Shown: one piece after another, positions 18,901 through 27,947 of the stretch
Numbering within the stretch: position 1 is the first letter of the stretch
Layout: each line of letters starts with the position of its first letter
Origin: Candidatus Iainarchaeum sp.
Lineage (GTDB): Archaea > Iainarchaeota > Iainarchaeia > Iainarchaeales > JAXPJC01
Direction of reading: 5' to 3'
Assembly (NCBI GenBank): GCA_016187745.1
Contig: JACPJC010000007.1
Location: 35,429-99,428, forward strand
DNA length: 64,000 bases
Made by a program: the position numbers and the translations under genes
The notes under the pieces: generated by a model
The model's database searches: none
What the model was told of the DNA's origin: nothing
Seen by the model: only the letters and a program-made list of their open reading frames with translations

Positions 18901-21900
18901 AAAATCAGTTGCAATTGCATTCAATTTATCATTGCTGTTTGCAACAGTTGCAAGCCAGCTTTCCTTTGGATCTGAAACCCCGCGGGATGCATCAACCGGA
19001 AGGAAATTCATTGCATTGTAAATGTAATTGTCGCATTCCGCGGTTGCTTCCCTTTGTGAAACCTCAATAAGCACATTCATCTGCTCTGTTGCTATTGCGC
19101 TTCCCTGTATGGGAACCGCGCCGTTGATTTTTACCTTGTAGCGCCCGCAGCCCTTTATTGCACCGGCAATTGCAAGATGGTTGCCCCATCCGCTCCTTGC
19201 AACATTTGTCTCAAACTCCTGCGCATTTGCAACATACTGCACATAGTAAGGGCCTAGCATGCCTGATTTTTCGCTTATTACGCTCTTGAGCATATCAGGG
19301 CTTAAATTGTCAAGCTGCAAATAGGCGGTAAAGCTTTCGGTTTGAACGCCCAGCTGCGAGAACATGCAGTAATTCGCAAACCTTTCGCAGTTTGTGTTGA
19401 ATACCTCGCTTCCGAAATTAAGGACCTTCAGCTTCGCGTCATTCATCTTGCTCTCAATCCTTTTAATCAGGAATGAGGCGAACTGCTCCGCATCGCAGTA
19501 TGCAGTGTCGCAGTTGTCTGTTTTTGCGATTTTAGGGAATTTAATTTTCGCATATCCCTCCTTGTCGCAGTATTTCACTTCAACTTCCCCTGTAGAAGGC
19601 CCGGAAGATTCAGCGCCCTTTCCCAATTCAACTTTTATTGTAAAGCGCTCGGAATTCGTCCACTTGAAGCTCCTTATCATGAATGCCGCAAGGAATGCGC
19701 TCAGCGTTCCGGATTGCGCCTGGTTTTTTGTAAGGGCAAGGCGCATTTCAGCCTTCTGCATGGGCTGCAGCGTAACATCCGACGGAATCATCACAAGCGG
19801 GTTTGTGGAAAACGCGTCCTTGGGCTCAAGCGCAGCAATCCTTATTTCCTCGTTGCACGTGTTGTATGCCGTAATCTTCTGCTCTATTATCTGGCCGTCA
19901 ACTTTGGTGGAGGAGAATTCAAGCGGGTTTGTTTCCGGGGTTATTTTCAGGCAGATCGGAGCGCTCACATGTATTGTAAGGAGTATCCTTCTCAGCTCAT
20001 ATTCCTGCCCGTTTATTGTCCCATTGACAACAATTGTCCCCTGAACCACCTGCCCTTTTGAAGAATCCGATTTTGCGACAATGAATGCCGGGGGAGTAAG
20101 CGTCCTTCCCTTCTGCAGCGTTTCCACAGGGTATTTTGGAAGGAACTCAACATTCACATTCTGCAGGAAAGCCGGCTCCATGCTGAATGTGATGTGCGAA
20201 ATCTCAAACTCGGAGCCGTTCCTTATGAAGAGAGGCACTTCGCTTATTGCAAACTGGTCGTTCCGGGTCTGCGCAAGCCACATCTCAATATTTGAGGGGG
20301 CGGTAAGCGCGAAGTACTTGTTCCATATTACCACTTCCACAGGAAGCGTTTTTGTGAGCGCATCGGATTTGTAGACTATTTCATAGCTGAAGCTTCTGCG
20401 GTTGAAGAATTTCCTGTCCAGTTCGTTTGAGGCATCTATGCGAATGGTTGCGGTTTCTTCAGCAGTTCCTGCGGCTCCCAAAGTAATTGAATCCGCCGAA
20501 ATAATAATGTCCTTGTCAGCAGTGCCCTTTGCCCTTATCTCAGGGTCGAGCGCAAGCGGAACATTGCATGTATTTTTTACGGTAAGCGTTGCAGATTCGC
20601 TTGAGCCCTTGTCATCAAGCAGATAGAATTTAAGCGAAGAAACGCTGAACTCAAGGCAGCCCTGCTCCAGCTCCCTGTTGTAAGTTGCAATAATCCGTGT
20701 TTTTGTTGAGGTTACATAGCTTCCCGCAACTGTTCCGCGGATAATCAAATCAGCTTCCGCATGCTCCCTTTCCTTTTTGCCGGAGTATTCCGCAATTACA
20801 GTAACATTCTGCCTCGCGCCCGAAGGAAGGGAGGAAGGAACGGCAACAGTGATTTCCATTTCTTCCGGGAATCCCGGGGATTTCACAATCTCATAATCAA
20901 TAGCATCAATAAGTTCCGGGGAAGCGTTTGAAAGGTCCGCAAATGCCTCTGCGCTTTCAGTTCCCTTCGGAATGTCAACTTCAATGCTTTCTGCAATTGA
21001 AAGCAGGCCCTCCTTCCCTATTGCTATTTGCGTAGCGTATGATTTGTAATTCTCCGCGGAAGCCTCAACTAAAAGAATTCCCGCATCAAACCCGTTCTTC
21101 ACAAGATACTGCCCGCCTGCGCCCTTGTCTGTTGTTGCATCCCCAACAATTGTCTGCAATAATTCCCCTGTTGATTTTTTCAGCTGCAATTGCGCCTTTT
21201 CCACAGGATTCCCGTCAATATCCTTAACGACAATCCTGAAATCCTGCCCGAACAAAACATCCTTCGGGCTTGTTTCAATGTACATTTCCTTCTCAACATA
21301 GATATTGAAATAGAAATTCTCGCTCAATACGCTCTCCCCTGAAATTATCTGCGAGGTAATGTAGGAGTTTTCAGCGGAATTTGCCCTGAAGTAGGCCCAT
21401 ATTTTTGTCTCCTCGTTTGCAATCGCCTGCACATCATCAATCTGCAGTTCAGTGTCGCTTTTATTATTATCAGCAATTTCAGTGAATCGCATCACCTCAT
21501 ATCCTGTAAATGCGATTTTCGGGAGCGTGCGCGAAGTGCTCAATTTTATTGTAGCGGAAACATCCTTGTCCGGCTTCAATGCAATTTCAAGCGCATAGGC
21601 ATTCCCCTTTACCGCCTTGAAGTTCTCTGGTGAAAATTCATTTCCCATCGCATCAATGAATCTGTAGCTTGCGCAAAGCTCATTCTCGCACGTTGGAATA
21701 GTCTCAAACACCGAAATTTCGGCATCATTTGTGCCTGCATACAGCCCTGTGCGCTCAGAAGTGTACTGCGCATCAGCGAGGAGCGCATCTTCCGGAGCCC
21801 TGTAATAGCGGTTTGCAATTATTGCCCATGCGCGGTAATGCACATCAATTTTGTCCGCAGTAATTGTTTCCTTTGCCTTTATTCTCACTTTTATTATGCG

Positions 21901-24060
21901 CGTTCCGTTGGGATTTGAATCAAAGTAAAGCTCAAGCCACTTGCTGTACTGTCCAGGAGTTCCGGAATTCTGCAAATCAATACCCTCATTTCCCGGCTCA
22001 GGGAAGGGAGAGTATGTGCGCCCGTAGAAATAGCGCGCCCCAATAACATTAAATCCGAGTATTCCAACATCATCCTGGTCAACATTGCTTATGGCATCAT
22101 TCCCGACCCTTACATGCACCCCTGCAGTGTATTTTCCCGCGGGCCATACTGTTTCGAATTTAAGGTAATAATCCTGCCCCTTTGAAATTCCCTTAACCTC
22201 TTTCTCGGATGCATCATAAACCCCGAGCAATTTTATCTGCGGCGCAAGCGTATCGGATGTTTCCCCGCCAATCTGTATTGTAATTTCATCCTTCCCCTCA
22301 ACGCTCACTTCCTCCTCATATTCCTTCCCGTCCGAAGTTGTAATGCGCACTTTCAGGAATTTGTTTCCCTGCGTGTCAACAATTATGTATCCGTTTGTAA
22401 TATTGCCATCAAAGAGCAGATTCCCTGCCGCGTCCTCAACCCTCACAGTTCCTGATTTCAGCGGATTTCCAAATTCATCAAGGAGATTAATAACAACGAG
22501 GTTTGCGGGATGGGAAAGGGTTATGTATAATTTATTGAATGTTGCCGCCTGAATTGCAATATTCCCATCAGCGCTCTCCGCGCCCTTAACCGCATTTACA
22601 AAAACATTTGCGCCAATAGCAAGCGTTGCTGCCGCATATCCCGTTACATCAGTGCGCATCTGCGGAATTCCCAGCGGCTGCTTCTCGCTCTCGGCGAACT
22701 CATAGAAGTTAAGCACAGCATCATTTGCCGCATTTCCCTTTGAATCGGAAACAAATATCCCAAGGCTTGCGGAATTGAGGGTTGTAATGCGCTCAAGCGC
22801 AAGAGTTATGCTTTTTCCAACTTGTATTGGAACAATCCTCATTCTTGCAGGCAAATAATTTGAATTGTATGCTGTAACAAAATAAGTGAAATCCGCATTC
22901 AGGTCCCTGAACTCAACGCTTCCCCCAAACCCTGTTTTATTATAGTCAATCATTTCCAGATTTGAATTGAAGAGCATTACCTCCGCATTCATTATGGGCT
23001 GGGAATCGACCCTGCTGCTGACATTAACCTGCAGAATGCTCCCGCCCTTCTGCATGTAAACATTCCATGTTTCCTCGTCGCTTCTTAGTGTGCGGTCCTC
23101 ATTTGATTCGCTTGAATCGTATTTCACATAATTTTCCCTGCTCACCGCAATCCTTATTGAAGTTCCCTTTTCTATTGCCAGAGTTGCCTGCCCGTCCTTA
23201 TCCACAACATCGGTTATGAGCCCGGAATCGGATTTATCATAAACCTGTATGCGCGCATTCTGCATAAGCAGGTTTGTTGAGGCGTCATAGACATTTATGA
23301 GCAGTGTTGATTTTCCGAGAAGCCCTGCTGCCTTCGGAACAAGCGCAACCTCATATAAATTATTTGAATCAAATGATTTTGTTATTTCATCGCTCTCATA
23401 CGCATCGCTTTCAACCTGCAGGGTTATTGATTCGCCTTTTGGGATATTGAGCAGCCTTACTACCCCGTTATTGTCAGTTTCAGAAACAATTTCCTTCGCA
23501 TCCCAGCGCGCTGTCACTTTTGCATTCCTTATGACATCCCCTGTTTCCTCATCAATGAAGCGCAGCATTCCAATTATTGGTTCGATTATTTTCTCAAGCA
23601 CCAATGAAGCCGCCATTTCCCTGTCCTTTATCTGCACAATGCTCTGGGAAGCCTTATACCCTGTTTTTGCCCCGCGGATTGTAAGCTCGTCCCCGGGTTT
23701 CACTCCTGAAAGCGCAACAACATCATTGTTCCCGAAGGTTTTTGAGGGAAGATTCAACTGCGCCCCATCCTCATTGAATATTGAAACCGAAACCCCGTAA
23801 AGCCCTGAATTCTCATTGTCAGTAATGCTCAATCTCAAATTAACATTCCACGCGCCGCCGAAAAGCGCAAATCCCGCAACAAGCGCAATTATTATCCCTA
23901 TAACCGCAACAGTGAACGGAAACGCGGGAATCCCCTTATTGTCAAGGAAGTCCGCATACGCATAAACCGGAATCCCCTTCCCATCCAGGAAATCCAGCAC
24001 ACTATAGAAGCCGTCCTCAATCTTCGTATAAGCGCCAAGAAGCGCAGAGCTTATTGCCAT
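15934..24060 (-). CDS. Giant (2708 aa) membrane-anchored surface protein, paralog of 4235-12160; C-terminal lysozyme/SLT-like region
   Basis: N-terminus TKIEDGFYSVLDFLDGKGIPVYAYADFLDNKGIPAFP then TM; Ig-like repeats; long helical region; C-terminal VPDALLVAVGILKSGLG...NIECAARWFHEKG...ALKDYNND. Confidence 0.92.
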   Translation of the reverse strand: MAISSALLGAYTKIEDGFYSVLDFLDGKGIPVYAYADFLDNKGIPAFPFTVAVIGIIIALVAGFALFGGAWNVNLRLSITDNENSGLYGVSVSIFNEDGAQLNLPSKTFGNNDVVALSGVKPGDELTIRGAKTGYKASQSIVQIKDREMAASLVLEKIIEPIIGMLRFIDEETGDVIRNAKVTARWDAKEIVSETDNNGVVRLLNIPKGESITLQVESDAYESDEITKSFDSNNLYEVALVPKAAGLLGKSTLLINVYDASTNLLMQNARIQVYDKSDSGLITDVVDKDGQATLAIEKGTSIRIAVSRENYVKYDSSESNEDRTLRSDEETWNVYMQKGGSILQVNVSSRVDSQPIMNAEVMLFNSNLEMIDYNKTGFGGSVEFRDLNADFTYFVTAYNSNYLPARMRIVPIQVGKSITLALERITTLNSASLGIFVSDSKGNAANDAVLNFYEFAESEKQPLGIPQMRTDVTGYAAATLAIGANVFVNAVKGAESADGNIAIQAATFNKLYITLSHPANLVVINLLDEFGNPLKSGTVRVEDAAGNLLFDGNITNGYIIVDTQGNKFLKVRITTSDGKEYEEEVSVEGKDEITIQIGGETSDTLAPQIKLLGVYDASEKEVKGISKGQDYYLKFETVWPAGKYTAGVHVRVGNDAISNVDQDDVGILGFNVIGARYFYGRTYSPFPEPGNEGIDLQNSGTPGQYSKWLELYFDSNPNGTRIIKVRIKAKETITADKIDVHYRAWAIIANRYYRAPEDALLADAQYTSERTGLYAGTNDAEISVFETIPTCENELCASYRFIDAMGNEFSPENFKAVKGNAYALEIALKPDKDVSATIKLSTSRTLPKIAFTGYEVMRFTEIADNNKSDTELQIDDVQAIANEETKIWAYFRANSAENSYITSQIISGESVLSENFYFNIYVEKEMYIETSPKDVLFGQDFRIVVKDIDGNPVEKAQLQLKKSTGELLQTIVGDATTDKGAGGQYLVKNGFDAGILLVEASAENYKSYATQIAIGKEGLLSIAESIEVDIPKGTESAEAFADLSNASPELIDAIDYEIVKSPGFPEEMEITVAVPSSLPSGARQNVTVIAEYSGKKEREHAEADLIIRGTVAGSYVTSTKTRIIATYNRELEQGCLEFSVSSLKFYLLDDKGSSESATLTVKNTCNVPLALDPEIRAKGTADKDIIISADSITLGAAGTAEETATIRIDASNELDRKFFNRRSFSYEIVYKSDALTKTLPVEVVIWNKYFALTAPSNIEMWLAQTRNDQFAISEVPLFIRNGSEFEISHITFSMEPAFLQNVNVEFLPKYPVETLQKGRTLTPPAFIVAKSDSSKGQVVQGTIVVNGTINGQEYELRRILLTIHVSAPICLKITPETNPLEFSSTKVDGQIIEQKITAYNTCNEEIRIAALEPKDAFSTNPLVMIPSDVTLQPMQKAEMRLALTKNQAQSGTLSAFLAAFMIRSFKWTNSERFTIKVELGKGAESSGPSTGEVEVKYCDKEGYAKIKFPKIAKTDNCDTAYCDAEQFASFLIKRIESKMNDAKLKVLNFGSEVFNTNCERFANYCMFSQLGVQTESFTAYLQLDNLSPDMLKSVISEKSGMLGPYYVQYVANAQEFETNVARSGWGNHLAIAGAIKGCGRYKVKINGAVPIQGSAIATEQMNVLIEVSQREATAECDNYIYNAMNFLPVDASRGVSDPKESWLATVANSNDKLNAIATDFAKTLFNKEERVVNSSASNHVQLAVGGVEGAVVQLSLQSSGDASKEGRGSADSQKTLYANINEALNVQSGQQKEIAAEAGKAIRELKNAAISKDSCITANLLSLKLRSTKEIGEFKIESCKEGILKMHTGGASCCEYSVVSDISEKVKTESRTLEPNLRGISKLWIESAEEKREIGKDEALSLKWFEKEKKWEHPYKLCVKPDNFIADAHNKEVAISAQSKDDPARTAEEANVKLQMCGIHPVRLMSKLAKGEVKPGSYYANAVWGGGPEKINMGKIKLVPDAYTRLDNAKQQLANTQQPGQTAYETKRFWLQESGIGVYFAACGIAAMIAGSLKMPGIGGVADVIWNCGVPAGWASFKNGRETFKILGYVPKPGGMQGDAASALASQNTEVVKRYYGDITNAAAVELIGRYGGRLTIPGLKGLPSESSFKAAAKQVAEQIAQQENEKFFGGAATNYVTERAKALEETMTKNAKRYLGEKTLDDSLTKAVADAVEKTADNVKVITEFDKYKTNFGIDAEDVLKKTWEKSAEEIFKTQEILDHASRATVLQESTIGDITPAMQKAHYVTQVSGQIDNISEDLTKSVVAKLEEFSKTTVPSTVRDNIKNDIKTSLTKNVERLVVLEPVPVPRATGVTLVAKFKPPKDFIDETIKGALNSVKPKKPAAALTDDLTKNVIAKNVLKEFGKDADLFVKSGGAYQIPMKRFSRFFTSMVSKENLINVGKGLLTGIIEDAIGMLFYSVYMHNVFPQLQPTLNVVGVSAYGPTFGQISDIDFVKYSTYRIDVEEKDGKTQWKISGPIVDVEGELKNVKDVKWIEECDPKELSEPVPEYGLLPDASKFDRQDVKYIIAYYENYGGLIGSLAHREVGPGTRRDVPDALLVAVGILKSGLGIASSDHIMGCDVANPDSKEPAQNIECAARWFHEKGITSNSGKQQIINALKDYNNDPKNKHTPDLADREYEAVYNMYLQWNQFKVIPQGDSTFILAGQNA

Positions 24061-24146
24061 ACCATAACCTTCGCCAAATGTAATTAATTAATGCTCCTTT
24101 CCCCTTATTATATTTATTTGATTATAGTAGCCATTATATTTAAACT

Positions 24147-24749
24147 TTATCTGCCCGCAGCCCAATTCTGCCACGCGTAATAGAAGCCCGCAATGGCAAT
24201 GAGCAGCGAAATCCTGAAGAGCAGGTCATGCGAAATTTCCGCAATGCGCAAATCCAGATTTATAAGCAAAAAAATTGTTATGAGTATGCGGAGCAGGTTG
24301 AAAATGAAAACCGCGATGAATGCGGCTATTGCGCCAATAATGCGCTTTCTCATATCAATCCCGAAGCTCGCGAGTATTGCCGCGATCAGGAGAAATGTTT
24401 CAAGCGCGCCTGTGCACAGATAGCTTATGAATATCTGCAGGCCGTTCGGGAAAAGCGCAACAACAGGCTCCATTCCTGCATTTACGCTTGCCTGCACTCC
24501 AAATGCCCCGAAAATGAATGCCACAATGCTTGCAATTGCGCTTTCATAAATCTGCAAAGGAACAATAAGGAAAAAGGCAGTGTGCAGGAGCGCAAATGCC
24601 GCAATTATTGCAATTATGAATTTTGCCGCCTGAATTGCATTGCCCCTGTTCAGCTTGAATTTAAGCAGATGCTCGGCGGATTTTTTTATGTTTTTTTTTG
24701 AGCTTTTTGCAACATTCTTTTTAACTTTTGCCTTTCTTTTGCCCCGCAT
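24147..24749 (-). CDS. Archaeosortase/exosortase family protein
   Basis: Multi-pass protein with ordered motifs SYLCTGALE (Cys), FNLLRI (Arg) and EISHDLLFR (His/Arg) as in the exosortase/archaeosortase family. ORF track starts at 24794; MRGKRKAK at 24749 is preferred. Confidence 0.75.
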   Translation of the reverse strand: MRGKRKAKVKKNVAKSSKKNIKKSAEHLLKFKLNRGNAIQAAKFIIAIIAAFALLHTAFFLIVPLQIYESAIASIVAFIFGAFGVQASVNAGMEPVVALFPNGLQIFISYLCTGALETFLLIAAILASFGIDMRKRIIGAIAAFIAVFIFNLLRILITIFLLINLDLRIAEISHDLLFRISLLIAIAGFYYAWQNWAAGR

Positions 24750-24762
24750 GCTAACTATATAA

Positions 24763-24787
24763 AAATAAGGATTATATATAAGTTTGT
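24763..24787. repeat. 25-bp direct repeat, copy 1 (contains palindromic TATA TTATATATAA)
   Basis: aaataaggattatatataagtttgt, identical to 25607-25631. Confidence 0.9.
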
Positions 24788-24845
24788 TGTGCAATTGGCA
24801 GCTGTATCAAATCTGCACAAAGCATCAAACTGGCATTTTGTTTAT

Positions 24846-25583
24846 TTACTTGCGCATTTTAATCTGTAAAGTCATTTTTCTCTCTTTTAATCTTCGTAGC
24901 GTTCTTTTTGTAGATGTTTCCTTTTTTTTCCAAAGCTCATTAATCAATATGGTTTTAGCGATTTCTGGGTCCATTTTTCTTCTCTTATAATAAGTAACAT
25001 CTCTAACTCTTTCTCCCCTCATAATTCTCGCTATTAATCTTTTTTGTCTATTAATCTTTTCCAATATTTCTTTTTTATATGTAAAGATAGTAGTATTTAC
25101 TCTGGCATTTATCCCCCTTTTTCTTAGTTCATTCAATATTTCTCCCAAAGCAACATGCTGAAGGCCAAGGAGCACAGGAAGTTTCTGTCCCTTAAATTTC
25201 TTTAGTGTTGTTTCTAAAATTCTTGCAAAAGTCTGATCCCTGAATTTATTAGCCAATTCTGTTGAATAGCGACTACTCTTATTTTCATATGTTTTTATTA
25301 TTATTTCCCTAGAAACTGGAGTTTCTAATGGAATTATTGTAATATTCCTCTTTTTGCATTCATGCATTATTTCTAATGCAGCCAAGACATCAGGGAGAAT
25401 TTTTCTAACTGAACCAGTAATGACACTAAGTAATCTGTTGTAATAAGAGAGTCTTTCTGGGGTTATTTCCGTTGCCAAATGGGAATTTTTCGGCAAACCC
25501 CTAACATAATTTACAACATCTTCATGGGCAGAAGTATCAAAGTTATGAACCCAAGGTATCAACTCAACATCTGCCTTGTCCAT
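24846..25583 (-). CDS. Hypothetical protein, possibly TraB-like
   Basis: MDKADVELIPWVHNFDTSAHEDVVNYV...LPVLLGLQHVALGEIL. ORF-track start at 25715 would overlap the divergent ATPase gene; ATG at 25583 preferred. Visibly more AT-rich than its neighbours. Confidence 0.55.
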   Translation of the reverse strand: MDKADVELIPWVHNFDTSAHEDVVNYVRGLPKNSHLATEITPERLSYYNRLLSVITGSVRKILPDVLAALEIMHECKKRNITIIPLETPVSREIIIKTYENKSSRYSTELANKFRDQTFARILETTLKKFKGQKLPVLLGLQHVALGEILNELRKRGINARVNTTIFTYKKEILEKINRQKRLIARIMRGERVRDVTYYKRRKMDPEIAKTILINELWKKKETSTKRTLRRLKERKMTLQIKMRK

Positions 25584-25606
25584 ATATAGTTTAGCACCTT
25601 TAATAT

Positions 25607-25631
25607 AAATAAGGATTATATATAAGTTTGT
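25607..25631. repeat. 25-bp direct repeat, copy 2
   Basis: aaataaggattatatataagtttgt, identical to 24763-24787; lies in the promoter of the ATPase gene. Confidence 0.9.
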
Positions 25632-25652
25632 CCTCTTTTTATCTGGGCAAAA

Positions 25653-27941
25653 ATGAAGATTGGCGGATTGCAGGTTGGGGACTGGGCTGTAAAGGAATCC
25701 GGGGGAAAGCAGCACCTTATTTTTGACTGCAGGAACTGCCCCTATGGAACCTCATTTGTGGAGGACCCGCACTGCAGGTTCCATATTTTTGCCGCGCTGC
25801 TTGAAACCGAAGCGGATTTGGTTGTGCTTTCTGAAGTGTATGAAAGGGTATACAACGAGGCGCAGACAAAAATGATGAGCGAAATAGCAAAGCTCATGGT
25901 GAAATTTGAAACCGAGGCGATATGGAGCTATGCGCATCTGGGCGACCCCAAAATCGAGGGCGAGGAATTCTTCGGCGAAAGGCATGATGCGCTTGTAAAA
26001 GTTGCGCATGACATACTCGCATATGACCCTATAGCCGCTTACGTCCTCTGCCTTGAGGAAATAAAAAAGGAAAGGAACCGGCTTGCGAAAACCCCTGAAA
26101 ACACAAGGGCTGAGATATACCTGAATAATTTGGTTGCGCTGCGCGAAACAATGGAGCGCACGGAACTCATAGGAAAGGCGCGCGACATAATAATGCGTTT
26201 GCGCCAAATACCTGAAACAACTGCATTGTACCACTCATTTTTCGAGGCGCAGATTAAGCCGAGCTTCATAGGCTCAAGGCTGCTGTTTGAGGAAATGGAA
26301 AAACTGGAATTGCTTGATGAATACAATGTCGGCCAGTCTTCCGTTCAAATCTTCAAGCACCCGAGCAAGACGGAAAAATTATATTTCATAAACCCGCCGG
26401 AATACTCTCTCCCCCCGGACAAGTATTTCGTGCTGAGCAAAACGCGCGAGATTGTCGCGACCTACCAGCCCGGAAAGGCTTCCCTGAGCTCAACCGCAAA
26501 ATCGCGCAAGTATTTTGAGCGCATCTATCAGGCAAGCATAAGGGACATTTCAAAGCAGGCAAACATAAAAATGTCCCCCGAGGATGTCAACCAGCTTGCG
26601 GAGATTGTGGCGCGCTATACGGTAGGATATGGAATCCTTGAAATCCTTCTTTCGGACAGGAGAATTACTGACATTTACCTTGATGCGCCGATAGGGCAGA
26701 AGAAAGTGTATATTGTGCATTCCAAATACGGGCAGTGCGAAACGAACATCATTTACACGCAGGACGAGGCGAATGCGCTGGTTTCAAAAATGCGCGCAAT
26801 GTCCGGAAGGCCGTTTGATGAGGCGCACCCGGTTCTTGACCTTGACCTTGCGGAACTGGAAACTCGCGTAGCAGTTATCGGCCCTCCGCTTTCTCCGGAC
26901 GGAACAGCATTTGCATTCCGCCTGCATAAGGTAACCCCCTGGACGCTCCCGCAGTTCATTGACGCGAAGATGCTTACTCCGCTTGCAGCAGGGCTGCTGA
27001 GCTTTTTCATTGACATGCAGGCGACAATGCTAATTACCGGTTCTCGCGGATCAGGAAAAACAAGCCTTGCGGGATCCTTGATGCTTGAAATTCCTCAGAA
27101 TTCGCGCATAATAGTGCAGGAAGACACAATGGAAATTGCGGTTCCCTACATGAAGGAGCTCGGATTCAATGTTCAGAGATTAAAAACAAGAAGCCCTATT
27201 TCAATTTCAAAAACAGAAACCGAAGTGGCGCCGGAGGAATCGCTAAGAACTGCATTGCGCCTGGGTGATTCCGCGCTGGTTATTGGGGAAGTGCGCTCAA
27301 AGGAGGCAAAGGTCCTCTATGAGGCGATGCGCGTTGGGGCGGCAGGAAATATAGTAATGGGAACAATTCATGGAGACTCCGCATACAGCGTTTGGGACAG
27401 GGTTGTGAATGATTTGGGGGTTCCGAACACTTCCTTCAAGGCGACGGATGTTGTTGTTGTTGCCCGCCCAATAAGGTTCGCCGGCTCGTTGGAAAGGCAC
27501 AGGAGGATTGTGCAGATTACTGAAGTTGGGAAACACTGGACTGAAGACCCGGAAAAAGAGCACGGCCTTCTGGATCTTATGACCTATGATGCCGGAAAGG
27601 ACACGCTTGAGCTTAATGAGGCAAACATAAAGAAATCGGAATTGTTTGAGAGGATAATGAGCGTTTCGGGATTGTCCGCAAAGCAGATATGGGCGAACAT
27701 AGAGCTGAAGGCGAACTCAAAGGAATATCTTGTGCAATTGAAGAACAAATACAAAATCCCCCTGCTGCTCGAATCGGAAAATACGGTGCTTGCGAACAAC
27801 AAGCTGCTTCTCATAAAGGAGAATGCGCTGCAGAAGTATGGGGCGTCGGCAAACCTTGATTCTGTTCTGGGCGAGTGGAAGGAATGGGTTAGTTCTGTGC
27901 TTCTCAAGAGGGTGCTGGGCGCACAAATGAAGAAGGGATGA
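25653..27941 (+). CDS. Type II/IV secretion system ATPase (GspE/TadA/ArlI-like), system 1
   Basis: Walker A LITGSRGSGKTSLAG, VIGEVRSKEAKVLYEAMRVGAAGNIVMGTIHGDS; N-terminal CX2CX11CX2H motif (DCRNCPYGTSFVEDPHCRFH). Confidence 0.93.
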   Translation: MKIGGLQVGDWAVKESGGKQHLIFDCRNCPYGTSFVEDPHCRFHIFAALLETEADLVVLSEVYERVYNEAQTKMMSEIAKLMVKFETEAIWSYAHLGDPKIEGEEFFGERHDALVKVAHDILAYDPIAAYVLCLEEIKKERNRLAKTPENTRAEIYLNNLVALRETMERTELIGKARDIIMRLRQIPETTALYHSFFEAQIKPSFIGSRLLFEEMEKLELLDEYNVGQSSVQIFKHPSKTEKLYFINPPEYSLPPDKYFVLSKTREIVATYQPGKASLSSTAKSRKYFERIYQASIRDISKQANIKMSPEDVNQLAEIVARYTVGYGILEILLSDRRITDIYLDAPIGQKKVYIVHSKYGQCETNIIYTQDEANALVSKMRAMSGRPFDEAHPVLDLDLAELETRVAVIGPPLSPDGTAFAFRLHKVTPWTLPQFIDAKMLTPLAAGLLSFFIDMQATMLITGSRGSGKTSLAGSLMLEIPQNSRIIVQEDTMEIAVPYMKELGFNVQRLKTRSPISISKTETEVAPEESLRTALRLGDSALVIGEVRSKEAKVLYEAMRVGAAGNIVMGTIHGDSAYSVWDRVVNDLGVPNTSFKATDVVVVARPIRFAGSLERHRRIVQITEVGKHWTEDPEKEHGLLDLMTYDAGKDTLELNEANIKKSELFERIMSVSGLSAKQIWANIELKANSKEYLVQLKNKYKIPLLLESENTVLANNKLLLIKENALQKYGASANLDSVLGEWKEWVSSVLLKRVLGAQMKKG

Positions 27942-27947
27942 TGAAAA

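Noticed and set aside
24228-24701. 157-aa + ORF opposite the archaeosortase
   Set aside because: Antisense to a gene with recognisable family motifs; no promoter or family signal of its own.
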